Source: Hexactinellida sp. DTS-2022 (taxonomy: Eukaryota > Porifera > Hexactinellida). From it: 64,000 nt of DNA. Both the position numbers and the translations under genes were made by a program. The notes below the pieces were generated by a model that made no database searches, had not been told where the DNA came from, and saw nothing but the letters and a program-made list of their open reading frames with translations. Positions 33,101 to 36,937 of the stretch are shown here, piece after piece. Position 1 is the first letter of the stretch. Every line of letters starts with the position of its first letter. The stretch spans positions 4,278,001 to 4,342,000 of the forward strand of contig JAPNXP010000007.1 of NCBI GenBank assembly GCA_028753945.1, in the 5' to 3' direction.

Positions 33101-35999
33101 AGTGCAAATTTTACACCAAGATCGGCCTTAAAAAAAACCCTGCTCTAAATATTAAAAAGTATGCAGGATTTTATACAGAAAAGTTTCCTATGATTACTCA
33201 TTAACATCCTAGAAACAATCACATCGCCAACTGGGGGTCAGGGGGGCGCTGTTAGCCCTCCAGTGGGGTCCAGGGGCAAAGCCCCTGGAAGCCAGTAACA
33301 ATATTAGAGTACTAGTACTAGATCCAGCAGTAGAGTGCTATTGCTATTCGCCAAGGAAAATAGGGGCGATGCCAGGATGCCCCAACCTCTGTATAAAACT
33401 CTGGTATGTATTGTTCCATATTCCTGCACAAGGCATAATGACCCAGAAATTTTGATTCGGCATTTTCAACACCCATAATGCTTCAATACAGTAGATGTCG
33501 GATATGCACACCGGTTATAAGAACATATCGGATATAAGCACATTATGTTGGAAAACGTTTGCCATGTATAATTTATGTCGGTTATAACCACATGCCGGTT
33601 ATAAGCACCATAAGTGCAGTTCCCGACGATGTGCTTATAACCGGCATCCACTGTATTTTCAAATAAAAGGGATTGTTTCAATAATATCATTCATGCAAGG
33701 TCCTTGTGTCTAATTAGCATCCATTGCTGAATTCTTTATCCAAAGTATCTATTTGCATGGCCGTAAATCCGTAAATAGTGGGAGGATGAAGTACCACACT
33801 TTATATTACTTATTAATAAAGATAAAATTCAAAAATAATATCAAAAGTAGACTGAAATTTCCATAGATCTTTCTAAGTATTTCAGATCTACTAGCAAATT
33901 CCCTTGCTAAATAATCAACGTATAGCTTTCAAATGCTATAATAATAGAAAGTTACAAATGCTATAATAATAGAAATAAATTTGGCAGTTTAATGCTGAAG
34001 ATTTGTTTAGAAAGTAGTCGGAAGATACTCCATTAAGGCATCCTCTAAACACAAAATGGCGGGTATGATTGTATGGAGCATCACATCCACTCCAAAGGAT
34101 GGGGATATATCCCCCACCAATCCCCCCTGGATATACGCCCACGTCTATTTGGCATAATAGGCATTTATTCTAGTTCAAATAATAATAAATTCTAACTACT
34201 TTCAGCAATTTATCGCTAATTAGACCAAGAACCTTGCATTAATAACATCATTGAAAACAATCCCTTTTTTTGGAAATATTGAAGCATTATAGGTGTTGAA
34301 AATGCCGAATCAAAATTTCTGGGTCATTATGCCTTGTGCAGGAATATGGAACAATACATACCAGGGTTTTATACAGAGGTTGGGGCATCCTGGCATCGCC
34401 CCTATTTTCCTTGGCGAATAGCAATAGCACTCTACTGCTGGATCTAGTACTAGTACTCTAATATTGTTACTGGCTTCCAGGGGCTTTGCCCCTGGACCCC
34501 ACTGGAGGGCTAACAGCGCCCCCCTGACCCCCAGTTGGCGATGTGATTGTTTCTAGGATGTTAATGAGTAATCATAGGAAACTTTTCTGTATAAAATCCT
34601 GCATACTTTTTAATATTTAGAGCAGGGTTTTTTTTAAGGCCGATCTTGGTGTAAAATTTGCACTAAGATTTTTTGGAGTTACACCACGATTCGGGTCGGC
34701 AGCAGCCTCTGCAGTGTTGAGTTACACCAAGGCCGCGCTGAGTTGCACCAAGGTCTCAACCTTAAAAAAACCCTGATTTAGAGTGTTTCTAATAGCAAAA
34801 GTCGCACTCAGTACGCAGAGCCGAGAAAACAAGGTATCACTCGATATGGCTAGTAGCAATTTTGAGATCGGAATGTTACAACATTCCTACTGTTGCACTG
34901 GAATAACGAAGAATAATTTCCCCAAATATAGTAAATATTGCCCTCAAATGCTGGAAATTTAGTGCTGAGGACGAATCTGACAATATACAGTCGAAATGAA
35001 TGCATTTGAATGGTCTATCCTTGGTTCATACTGCCGGAGAATTCCATTGGGCACTAATCTTTGACCCCCTGAATATTTCATTTTTCCATAAATTGGGCTA
35101 TGCGCAATAGCTAAAGGTGATCAGTAGCTAAAATGCAACAACTGTACATAATTGGGTGCTTTTATCTCAAAAAAAGCACAATCTTTTCACCAGACATATT
35201 GGAATATATGTATCGGTGGATTATTGTCGTATATTTACTAAGTATTAGTCTATATTATAGTTCCGAAAATTGCGAAAACGTGTGTACGTCCTTTGCGGAA
35301 GTTATTTATAACATGCATAAGGTCAACATAATAATTCAAATCGAGTAAAGTGACGTTTGTCGTGATAAACAGCTGAATCCCTCGAAAGTAAATTTATGAT
35401 GACGTCATAAACAAAAATACAGATGACGTCTGATTAAAATAATTTATACATCAATCGATAGGTTTTCTTACGCCCTATTCAAATATACAACTTTCATGTC
35501 ATGGCGACATATAGATCAATAGTTATTACCGATAGTGTGAAAAATTAGTCGTGTGATGACGTCACCGTTTGTGTGAAAACCAACAATTTTCAAAAATGTT
35601 GTCTGGGCTTAAACTATTCCTAGTGACCTAAAGTATCAATTAAAACCTTAAAAAGTTTGGTTAGGCACTTCCTTAGATGGTTAGGGTTTTTACCCTGTAT
35701 ATTCTTGGTACTTGATCTTTTAATAATTCTTAAAGCGGCATTTATTTGTAGGTTCAAAGTTTATACACAAGCTGCCGGGAGGCTACCACAGCACGAAGGG
35801 AGTTGGTAGGACTGCTCCTGATATTTCAGGACTCCGCACCACTCCAGAAGGAGTAGATATTCCAATGGGCTTGGCTGCGAATTCTTACACAGGAAGCTCA
35901 TCACTGTTGTACAATGAGTTTATTGTGTATGACGAGGCTCAAGTTAAGATGTGCTATTTGCTCAAAGTAGATTTTCAGTATAAAAGTGGTTTCTATTAA
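3085..35999 (+). CDS. PARP1: Poly(ADP-ribose) polymerase 1, 15 coding exons
   Basis: The enzyme senses DNA strand breaks in the nucleus and uses NAD+ to build poly(ADP-ribose) on itself and chromatin proteins. Exons: 3085-3198, 3664-3850, 4970-5052, 7641-7937, 8086-8236, 17587-17758, 20225-20393, 20470-20703, 20766-21025, 21361-21482, 21675-21868, 25131-25349, 30797-31024, 31566-31860, 35752-35999. All introns start GT and end AG and all phases agree, giving 990 aa (human 1014). Domains in order: Zn1 (C19, C22, H51, C54), Zn2 (C119, C122, H156, C159), basic NLS about 199-222, PADR1/Zn3 (C283, C286, C301, C311), BRCT about 377-460, WGR about 500-610, regulatory helices about 650-770, and the ART domain with H837, Y871 and E964 (human H862, Y896, E988). 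The ATG at 3085 was chosen because it aligns with the family start. Only 2.97 kb of 32.9 kb is coding; the introns are full of transposons and two nested genes. The predicted gene looks functional. Confidence 0.96.
3222..3453. mobile_element. hAT-like MITE in PARP1 intron 1
   Basis: 232-bp element with inverted ends CAGTGATGTGCTCCGTTACT and the complement, ending GGAGCACATCACTG. The 8-bp target duplication has one mismatch (ATTCCATC, ATTCTATC). The inside is built of CCGTTACCGTTACT words. Confidence 0.85.
3485..3626. repeat. pogo-like MITE in PARP1 intron 1
   Basis: 142 bp, TA-flanked, with inverted ends around CAGTAGAAACTG and GCAGGTTCTACTA. It ends 37 bases before the exon 2 acceptor. Confidence 0.65.
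3664..3850 (+). CDS. PARP1: PARP1 exon 2: second half of zinc finger 1
   Basis: 187 bases after TTTAG, encoding [16 protein letters not shown] with ligands H51 and C54, then the linker to finger 2. It ends after one base of a codon at the donor GTAAAG. The exact 3' end rests on that donor and on phase agreement with exon 3. Confidence 0.88.
3854..3945. repeat. Partial MITE next to the exon 2 donor
   Basis: Only the right part of the family seen at 235-417 is recognisable (AGCAGAGTCGACTGTA at the end). It begins within a few bases of the exon 2 donor site. Confidence 0.5.
4062..4095. repeat. Perfect 34-bp palindrome
   Basis: The sequence from CACTTATACGG to CCGTATAAGTG equals its own reverse complement, with no spacer. 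It lies in PARP1 intron 2 and I assign it no function. Confidence 0.85.
4535..4777. repeat. TA-flanked MITE (CCGTATTTCCCCGAATAAGC family), copy 1
   Basis: 243 bp. It starts CCGTATTTCCCCGAATAAGC and ends GCTTATTTGGGGAAATACTG, with TA on both sides. The interior contains CATTGATTTTGGCAACTTCG and AACCGACCTAAAT, which recur in copies at 15273-15521 and 18400-18623 and, without those words, in a truncated copy at 25448-25530. Confidence 0.85.
4970..5052 (+). CDS. PARP1: PARP1 exon 3: first half of zinc finger 2
   Basis: 83 bases after TTTTAG. It encodes [19 protein letters not shown] with ligands C119 and C122. The human counterpart reads [19 protein letters not shown], so this exon is close to diagnostic. 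Confidence 0.94.
5105..5869 (-). CDS. Sel1-like repeat protein nested in PARP1 intron 3
   Basis: An intact, intronless 254-residue frame lies antisense inside PARP1 intron 3. Residues about 165-240 contain helical Sel1-like repeats: [20 protein letters not shown], then a GVERN-type turn and [17 protein letters not shown]. The G-x-A-x-Y-x-x-G-x-x-Y-x-x-G-x-G-V spacing is that of the family, which generally forms superhelical scaffolds for protein-protein contacts. The first about 150 residues match nothing I recognise; they hold CLCWW and a basic patch ([14 protein letters not shown]). There is no clear signal peptide or strong membrane segment. The 3' end lies 52 bases past the exon 3 donor. 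The function is unknown. A bacterial origin is possible because such repeats are common there, but base composition is like the surroundings. A full-length frame of this size in AT-rich DNA argues for a real gene. Confidence 0.75.
   Translation of the reverse strand: MSSNEFPSQIISNVFESTINLTKYASIYFDFLNLTITTQRPNFYANTFTEKAPNKNIEPQYPIEELSSGDHSEVPFSQLVTRAYNLFNSNCLCWWITGRASSKRNQSSRVKRLIYMGIAHILKLLEKDSNQNRSTLDSRLKEELKVISLQKQVLGDTAAILTSKGLQFSKNGDYASSVKMLRRASELGSSVASYDMGLAYFKGMGVERNTELALSYFEKASIIGHEKSKQNAIFLRKRIDLKFRNDHFMNIIVI
5870..7640. other. Rest of PARP1 intron 3
   Basis: AT-rich sequence without a recognisable gene. It holds one hAT-like MITE (6361-6643). A frame at 6863-7060 has no family resemblance. 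Confidence 0.6.
6361..6643. mobile_element. hAT-like MITE in PARP1 intron 3
   Basis: 283 bp with ends CAGTGCTCGACAAA and TTTGTCGAGCACTG. The inside carries several GGTGGCT/AGCCACC words in both orientations. The flanks (CTCTTAGA, CTTCTCTA) resemble each other only partly, so the target duplication has decayed or been disturbed. Confidence 0.75.
7641..7937 (+). CDS. PARP1: PARP1 exon 4: rest of zinc finger 2 and NLS
   Basis: 99 codons after [15 protein letters not shown] supplies ligands H156 and C159. A lysine/arginine-rich run (KARKRSKG ... SKRSKEE) near residues 199-222 fits the bipartite nuclear localisation signal, which in human PARP1 lies at the caspase-cleavage region. Confidence 0.93.
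8086..8236 (+). CDS. PARP1: PARP1 exon 5: PADR1 helical part
   Basis: 151 bases after AATCAG. The peptide [20 protein letters not shown] aligns with human [20 protein letters not shown], and the end SDSILFG with ADGMVFG. It ends after one base of the glycine codon. Confidence 0.9.
9031..9470. repeat. Left terminal repeat of P-type element 1
   Basis: It begins CAGGGACTTCT. After about 110 bp it holds two near-identical direct copies of a subterminal unit, 9170-9297 and 9329-9470, each running from TCATAT(A/T)TTGGGAGTCC to CTCGAGATTACTTAA. Subterminal repeats of this sort commonly bind the transposase. Confidence 0.85.
9481..11769 (-). pseudogene. P-type transposase core, interrupted
   Basis: Residues downstream of the hAT insertion give the P-element/THAP9 transposase core. 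[18 protein letters not shown] carries the first catalytic Asp, [11 protein letters not shown] the second conserved Asp block, and [14 protein letters not shown] the DPxHLxK box. [18 protein letters not shown] lies in the C-terminal catalytic region. Two long frames (11783-10425 and 10410-9481) overlap in homology but not in phase: a one-base shift near 10505 separates FEKQKVSLV from CNVFNEKTC, as comparison with element 2 shows. With the hAT insertion that makes two disruptions. The gene is otherwise well preserved and probably died recently. Confidence 0.9.
11770..12476. mobile_element. hAT-like element inside P transposase 1
   Basis: 707 bp. Its ends, CAGGGCCGGATCA and TGATTCGGCCATG, are imperfect inverted repeats of about 13 bp, flanked by the 8-bp duplication ATAATGCC (11762-11769 and 12477-12484). 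It carries GGGGCCC tracts near both ends and an internal copy of another repeat (about 11930-12390). Confidence 0.9.
11930..12390 (+). repeat. Interspersed repeat 'GGAGTAAGGCCGCGTA', copy B
   Basis: It shares ordered words with 24405-25119: GTGATGGGGGAAT near the start, AACCGCATTTATAATT, GTAAACAAGTATGCTGAT, GGAGTAAGGCCGCGTA and GACCGAAGG at the end. It contains a (GTT)n tract and sits inside the hAT-like element. Confidence 0.75.
12445..12840 (-). CDS. THAP domain of the P-type transposase 1
   Basis: The first coding piece starts MPRKCC. It shows the THAP zinc-finger pattern: an N-terminal Cys pair, a conserved ERWKKNLP segment, ICSKHW as the C-x2-H pair, and PTMPPFIF as the AVPTIF-type box. 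This domain reads the element's DNA. The frame runs into the hAT-like insertion, so the last residues (from about SWPNHG) are foreign. The piece would once have continued directly into the transposase core at 11769. Confidence 0.88.
   Translation of the reverse strand: MPRKCCTFYDGKPCRANYAETKMLEAEKITVYSFPSNPEEQERWKKNLPNVLTCEISKTIGICSKHWSPDCPKKKVRGGFLIPTMPPFIFGETNRTYFAQSLVSPSRNIEGRNLTSESRALSWPNHGSLGS
13045..13478. repeat. Right terminal repeat of P-type element 1
   Basis: Reverse complement of 9031-9470, including both subterminal units and about 110 outer bases. The outermost 100 bases differ from the left end at very few positions, which suggests recent activity. Confidence 0.85.
13702..13860. 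repeat. pogo-like MITE, CAGTTGAAACCGG ends
   Basis: 159 bp, TA-flanked, nearly a full palindrome: CAGTTGAAACCGGATATTTT at the left and its complement, ending CCGGTTTCAACTG, at the right. AAAATATCCG words occur four times inside. Confidence 0.88.
15273..15521. repeat. TA-flanked MITE (CCGTATTTCCCC family), copy 2
   Basis: 249 bp with inverted ends CCGTATTTCCCCGAATAAGC and GCTTATTCGGGGAAATACGC, flanked by TA. Its interior is nearly identical to copy 1 at 4535-4777, indicating recent spread. Confidence 0.85.
16174..17208 (+). CDS. Unknown 344-aa protein nested in PARP1 intron 5
   Basis: A single intact frame on the same strand as PARP1, with no introns. I chose the ATG at 16174; an in-frame TTG upstream at 16159 is not a likely start. 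The protein looks largely alpha-helical and acidic near the N terminus ([20 protein letters not shown]), with heptad-like stretches at about 40-120 and 225-290. A moderately hydrophobic stretch (about 180-215, [13 protein letters not shown] ... [14 protein letters not shown]) could be a buried helix pair and not a membrane anchor. There are no zinc ligands or catalytic motifs I recognise, and I do not recognise the family. Codon use and composition resemble the other host genes here. An AATAAA at 17532 lies downstream, 50 bases before PARP1 exon 6. It could be a fast-evolving lineage-specific gene or an unexpressed relic, though a relic would be unlikely to keep 344 open codons. Confidence 0.65.
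   Translation: MASASKFTEDLTLDEEAVQSAIRDVLQRILSSRDHYNEIQNANLQSNPEMRTIIATIHDMLVKLDQITFKLREFLIVPLMPSLVEKYLYSSPINPNEILNEIENLKATLESFLPKFSDLQAASNNTFVLLVQMSIEGIEIPSFEEFISAQINFSPSNILLSSMANSQDTNTTNNKLVSELVMWLVHALGVHSAWCRNFERPLIAVGCFVTQLQISLSEECKKYFEVRKDDYDKIATFKQKLDESQIRVHLSRIERYISQAADNTQSFAMKLSNKIWESYCLVKQSILSCKTQYPNTNALDIINEFMQLPQCAGLVHPIVSLLDCSLENGWRIILDIFSQIHSTS
17587..17758 (+). CDS. PARP1: PARP1 exon 6: zinc finger 3 of PADR1
   Basis: 172 bases after TATTAG, 9.35 kb downstream of exon 5. [22 protein letters not shown] carries the Zn3 ligands C283, C286, C301 and C311, matching human LLPCEECSGQLVF...YYC. Confidence 0.93.
17951..18117. repeat. GC-rich inverted repeat
   Basis: GTCCTGGCCA at the left and TGGCCAGGAC at the right bracket a GC-rich core with CCCCCAAGGGGGCC repeats. 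It stands out from the AT-rich surroundings. It is probably a small non-autonomous transposon, but I found no clear target duplication. Confidence 0.55.
18125..18760. repeat. Dispersed repeat shared with 1878-2330, split by a MITE
   Basis: It begins CACCTGGGGTTACGAT and later has GTTAAATCTTACTCTATTG and CAACTTGCGATAATTATATT, in the same order as the upstream copy. The MITE at 18400-18623 has inserted in it. Confidence 0.5.
18400..18623. repeat. TA-flanked MITE (CCGTATTTCCC family), copy 3
   Basis: It starts CCGTATTTCCCGAATAAGCG and ends TTCGGGAAATACGA. The middle matches copies 1 and 2 closely. The right end is slightly shortened. Confidence 0.75.
18774..19186. mobile_element. hAT-like MITE made of GATTTAAATC words
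   Basis: 413 bp from CAGGGTTGTTTGATTTAAAT to TGATTTTTATCAACCCTG. The inside is a run of ATTTAAATCA palindromic words. Flanking 8-mers (AGTATAAT, ATAGTATT) agree only partly. CAGGGTTG...CAACCCTG ends are typical of hAT elements. Confidence 0.75.
19321..19785 (-). repeat. Interspersed repeat 'GGAGTAAGGCCGCGTA', copy D (split)
   Basis: On the minus strand it shows the same end (GACCGAAGGGCTCGTTAA) and the same GTTAACTTGAGGTGCGTAGC word as copy A at 24405-25119. A 157-bp hAT-like MITE has inserted inside it. A hairpin of GAAAATGGTAGAAAGG and its complement lies at about 19597-19651. Confidence 0.75.
19386..19542. mobile_element. hAT-like MITE, CAGTGGCGGACACT ends
   Basis: 157 bp with perfect 14-bp inverted ends CAGTGGCGGACACT / AGTGTCCGCCACTG and a perfect 8-bp target duplication GTGCTACG (19378-19385 and 19543-19550). 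It carries G and C runs inside. Confidence 0.93.
19790..20190. repeat. GC-rich repeat, shared with 51095-51285
   Basis: It contains GTGGTCCGGCG twice with CAGGTATTTGA words. The right part (about 20040-20175), read on the minus strand, matches a segment inserted in the MATE pseudogene: CAGTGTATTATACAG..., AATACGCTCCTAATCCTG and ATTAATGTTACGG occur in the same order in both. Confidence 0.65.
20225..20393 (+). CDS. PARP1: PARP1 exon 7: linker and BRCT start
   Basis: 169 bases after ATTAG. A serine/proline/threonine-rich linker is followed by [14 protein letters not shown], the first strand of the BRCT fold (human MKILTLGKLSRNK). Confidence 0.86.
20470..20703 (+). CDS. PARP1: PARP1 exon 8: BRCT core
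   Basis: 78 codons, phase 0 at both ends. [20 protein letters not shown] then [12 protein letters not shown] follow the BRCT pattern (human [31 protein letters not shown]). SDWGA near the end matches human SPWGA. The donor is GTACGT. Confidence 0.92.
20766..21025 (+). CDS. PARP1: PARP1 exon 9: WGR domain start
   Basis: 260 bases after [24 protein letters not shown] and [20 protein letters not shown] are near matches to human LTLKGGAAVDPDSGLEH and [20 protein letters not shown]. It ends after two bases of a codon at GTGAGG. Confidence 0.95.
21092..21250. repeat. MITE in PARP1 intron 9
   Basis: It begins CAGAGAACTCTCGTTATAGT and ends ATCATACTG followed by TA. The inverted ends are imperfect, and it reads like another member of the CAGT...ACTG pogo-like class. 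Confidence 0.5.
21361..21482 (+). CDS. PARP1: PARP1 exon 10: WGR motif
   Basis: 122 bases after [27 protein letters not shown] contains the Trp-Gly-Arg motif that contacts the 5' DNA end and relays the break signal to the catalytic domain. The split codon at the 9/10 junction reads Ser where human has Arg. Confidence 0.95.
21563..21640. repeat. Short MITE with AATAGCCCC / GCCTAGGCTACTAT ends
   Basis: About 78 bp. CGAATAATAGCC followed by a C run, then ATCGCCTAGGCTACTATTTG. A longer relative with the same ends is at 60085-60305. Confidence 0.45.
21675..21868 (+). CDS. PARP1: PARP1 exon 11: WGR end and first regulatory helices
   Basis: 194 bases after [18 protein letters not shown] is a near match to human [13 protein letters not shown], and [16 protein letters not shown] to MIFDVESMKKAMVEYE. 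This begins the autoinhibitory helical domain. Confidence 0.95.
22206..22995. mobile_element. pogo-like element, CAGTGGAGTTGCTTTATTAG ends, full copy
   Basis: 790 bp, TA on both sides (22204-22205 and 22996-22997). The ends CAGTGGAGTTGCTTTATTAG and CTAATAAAGCAACTTCACTG are inverted with one mismatch. No transposase frame. A second copy begins at 25765 and is broken up by other elements. Confidence 0.88.
23368..23668. mobile_element. hAT-like MITE, CAGGGGCGTCGGAAG ends
   Basis: 301 bp with inverted ends CAGGGGCGTCGGAAG / CTTCTGACGCCCCTG and a perfect 8-bp duplication CTGTGTAG (23360-23367 and 23669-23676). Purine-rich GGGGGGCAC tracts inside. Confidence 0.93.
23921..24077. repeat. pogo-like MITE, GCCGGTTATAAGCAC family, copy 1
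   Basis: 157 bp, TA-flanked. It starts CAGTGGATGCCGGTTATAAG and ends CCGACATCTACTG. A second copy (33489-33653) sits in one arm of the large palindrome. Confidence 0.88.
24405..25119 (+). repeat. Interspersed repeat 'GGAGTAAGGCCGCGTA', copy A
   Basis: The longest copy. The ends look like weak inverted repeats (TCTATATTATTAAATCTCG at the start, CTCGTTATTATATAA at the end). The middle holds three tandem units of about 140 bp (24545-24690, 24697-24836, 24837-24985), each with AAACAAGTATGCTGA and TTAGC(A/T)TTCAACGG. The other copies have one. It stops about 12 bases before PARP1 exon 12. Confidence 0.75.
25131..25349 (+). CDS. PARP1: PARP1 exon 12: regulatory helical domain
   Basis: 73 codons. 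It begins [16 protein letters not shown] (human [16 protein letters not shown]), so the acceptor must be the TTGTTAG at 25124-25130. That site is about 12 bases downstream of the end of a transposon copy (24405-25119). [10 protein letters not shown] is identical to human. Confidence 0.95.
25448..25530. repeat. Truncated CCGTATTTCC-family MITE, copy 4
   Basis: Only the left end is present (CCGTATTTCCTCGAATAAGC then GGGGGCTTGA), followed by unrelated sequence. Confidence 0.6.
25545..25760. repeat. Remnant of a P-type terminal repeat
   Basis: Words typical of the right end of P-type element 1 recur in order: GACTTCCTATACGATAATAA, TCTAGCATTAGCGGATTACG, AGATATCAATAAGTA and AGTCCTTTATTAAAGTAGTC. 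It is diverged and has no coding region, so it is an older or different family member. Confidence 0.65.
25784..26591. mobile_element. hAT-like element, CAGTGGTCCCAACC ends
   Basis: 808 bp. The ends CAGTGGTCCCAACC and GTTGGGACCACTG are inverted, with a perfect 8-bp duplication CTCTATTA (25776-25783 and 26592-26599). GTGCACCCCC words lie near both ends. No transposase. Another hAT-like MITE (26065-26259) is nested inside. Confidence 0.93.
26065..26259. mobile_element. hAT-like MITE (CAGGGTTTTTTT family), copy 2
   Basis: 195 bp, from CAGGGTTTTTTAAGG to AAAAAAACCCCTG, with a perfect 8-bp duplication TCATTGAG (26057-26064 and 26260-26267). Confidence 0.93.
26863..30178 (-). mobile_element. Second P-type (THAP) transposon, PARP1 intron 12
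   Basis: 3316 bp bounded by inverted ends of about 65 bp. The left end begins CACGGACTACTAAATTACCG and the right end, read inward, CACGGGCTACTAAAATTACC; both continue through CACAGT and GCTGAACATTG. The minus strand codes for a decayed THAP transposase. The flanks (ACTCGCAC, CCTCTCGTG) do not form a clean target duplication. A partial inner repeat of the end occurs at about 30050-30080. Confidence 0.85.
27389..29890 (-). pseudogene. THAP/P-type transposase 2, decayed
   Basis: Starting near 29890 on the minus strand: a THAP finger ([10 protein letters not shown] then VCEKHW, with PPSVFHG in the AVPTIF position), then the P transposase core in pieces. [19 protein letters not shown] matches the first catalytic block of element 1, [10 protein letters not shown] and [15 protein letters not shown] the C-terminal region, and [14 protein letters not shown] a conserved tail (element 1: [14 protein letters not shown]). 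The coding sequence is spread over six frames with several shifts and stops between 28390 and 28890 and at other places, so it is not functional. It is a different subfamily from element 1: protein similarity is clear but the terminal repeats are unrelated. Confidence 0.88.
30195..30516. repeat. GGCGCGTTAATTTCC element, inverted partial copy
   Basis: It ends GGCGCGTTAATTCCTATAAT then AAGG and TA. The interior (GGATGGACAAACTTCCGAGC, ATATTTTCAGATGTGCAACT) is the reverse complement of 53810-54193. The left end is imperfect. Confidence 0.7.
30797..31024 (+). CDS. PARP1: PARP1 exon 13: last regulatory helices, ART start
   Basis: 76 codons after [25 protein letters not shown] aligns with human EMLDNLLDIEVAYSLLRGG, and [12 protein letters not shown] with NTHATTHNAYDL. 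Confidence 0.95.
31228..31409. repeat. pogo-like MITE in PARP1 intron 13
   Basis: 182 bp, CAGTAAAAACTCGTTAGTAT at the left and ACTTAACGAAGTTCTACTG followed by TA at the right. Imperfect inverted ends, CGTATTAA words inside. Confidence 0.6.
31566..31860 (+). CDS. PARP1: PARP1 exon 14: NAD+-binding core
   Basis: 295 bases after [16 protein letters not shown] holds catalytic H837, and [17 protein letters not shown] holds Y871. [17 protein letters not shown] is almost unchanged from human. It ends after one base at GTGAGA. The 3.9-kb intron that follows is mostly a palindrome. Confidence 0.97.
32990..33142. mobile_element. hAT-like MITE (CAGGGTTTTTTT family), copy 3
   Basis: 153 bp in the left palindrome arm with a perfect 8-bp duplication CTCTAAAT (32982-32989 and 33143-33150). 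Confidence 0.92.
33489..33653. repeat. pogo-like MITE, GCCGGTTATAAGCAC family, copy 2
   Basis: 165 bp, TA-flanked (33487-33488 and 33654-33655). The equivalent place in the right arm (about 34283) has a single TA and no insert: a clean empty site. The element therefore arrived after the palindrome existed. Confidence 0.92.
34210..35697. repeat. Right arm of the intron 14 palindrome
   Basis: Reverse complement of the left arm, without the 33489-33653 insert. Its outer end lies 54 bases before PARP1 exon 15, leaving room for a branch point and acceptor. Confidence 0.88.
34623..34775. mobile_element. hAT-like MITE (CAGGGTTTTTTT family), copy 4
   Basis: Mirror image of copy 3, with duplication ATTTAGAG (34615-34622 and 34776-34783). 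Same length (153 bp) as its partner. Confidence 0.92.
35752..35999 (+). CDS. PARP1: PARP1 exon 15: catalytic glutamate and stop
   Basis: 248 bases after TTTGTAG, ending in [15 protein letters not shown] contains E964, the residue needed for chain elongation (human E988 in SLLYNEYIVYD). The 3' end of the upstream palindrome lies 54 bases before this exon. Confidence 0.97.
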
Positions 36000-36037
36000 T
36001 CTAAAAGTATAAATCATTAATATTAATCACGTAAACT

Positions 36038-36043
36038 AATAAA
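36038..36043 (+). terminator. PARP1: Candidate PARP1 poly(A) signal
   Basis: AATAAA lies 39 bases after the PARP1 stop codon. It is the first canonical hexamer downstream, so it is the natural candidate for the 3' end. Confidence 0.55.
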
Positions 36044-36937
36044 ATCGTTCTGATATATGTTTTTAGTCATTAGACCAAACTATATATTTTCATTTGTCAT
36101 TTTCCAATTATCTAGCTTTTTGTTCATAATTAACCAAAAACATCTGTATCAACTTCTATAGGCATGATCCCATGCTTGGATATCTAAGGTTTTACCCATC
36201 AGCCAGAGACGCTATTACGCGAAGTCTACTGTAGCACGTCGCTAAGAAGGTTGTAGTTATAATCAGGGGCGGAACTACGCACCCTCCACTAGGTTGGTAA
36301 CTAGATATACACGTATTATTATTATTATATTAATTGATATAGCGATTACTCTAGGCCTTTAGTAATTTGTAATTTGATGAGCATTGCGTTCTCGATAAAT
36401 ATTATACGTACTTGTGTCTTGTGATGTCTAACTTGATACCGTTCAGATTGGGGGTACAAATTCCCTACGGCCACAAGTTCGGTTGGCTTAGGTTACATCC
36501 TAGGCAGGTTGCCGAGAGATTTGGAAGTGTCCCGAATATCACTTATTTATGGGACGCAAATTAAGTGTTAATTAAGGCATAAATTGATATATGATTTTAT
36601 TAATGAAATATTAAATTATTGGGTGTAAATTGATACAGACTAAATCAGAGGGGTTATGACATATTTGATCCGGCTGGACCAAATTTGTAAATTCCGACAA
36701 ATTGAGAAATTTGGCCGGGATAATTTCGGGCTCCCTTGAATTATATGGTCTCTCTGTTAAACGTACCCATTGGCAGAAGGAGATGAGGTGCCAAAATTCA
36801 AATTATATTAACATCGATACTATCTATACTAAAATTACTACATTTTTGCAGTGTAATACATCTTAACAATTCCAATAAATAAAATTCCGTCCATCGTCGC
36901 GGTACCGATAATTCGTACTTTCATCAGCACTTACCAT

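Larger units (their letters stand above)
32068..33735. repeat. Left arm of the intron 14 palindrome
   Basis: Matches the reverse complement of 34210-35697 except for one inserted MITE (33489-33653). It carries a hAT-like MITE at 32990-33142, the block CCAGGGGCAAAGCCCCTGG (itself a hairpin) near 33270, and no gene. Confidence 0.88.
32068..35697. mobile_element. 3.63-kb foldback palindrome filling PARP1 intron 14
   Basis: Two inverted arms of about 1.49 kb (excluding one later insertion) end CAGGGTAAAAACCCTAACC and its complement, and are flanked by TATA on both sides (a 4-bp or TA target). The arms appear nearly identical: long stretches I compared match base for base, and both encode the same spurious 71-codon frame. 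A unique spacer of about 0.5 kb separates them. Each arm contains the same hAT-like MITE, so that MITE was present before the arms were duplicated. No transposase is visible, so this is a non-autonomous foldback element or a palindromic duplication. Confidence 0.9.

Noticed and set aside
32068-35697. Palindrome as a pure assembly artefact
   Set aside because: The arms differ by a cleanly inserted MITE and have a unique spacer, which a mirror artefact would not produce. Long reads could still overturn this.
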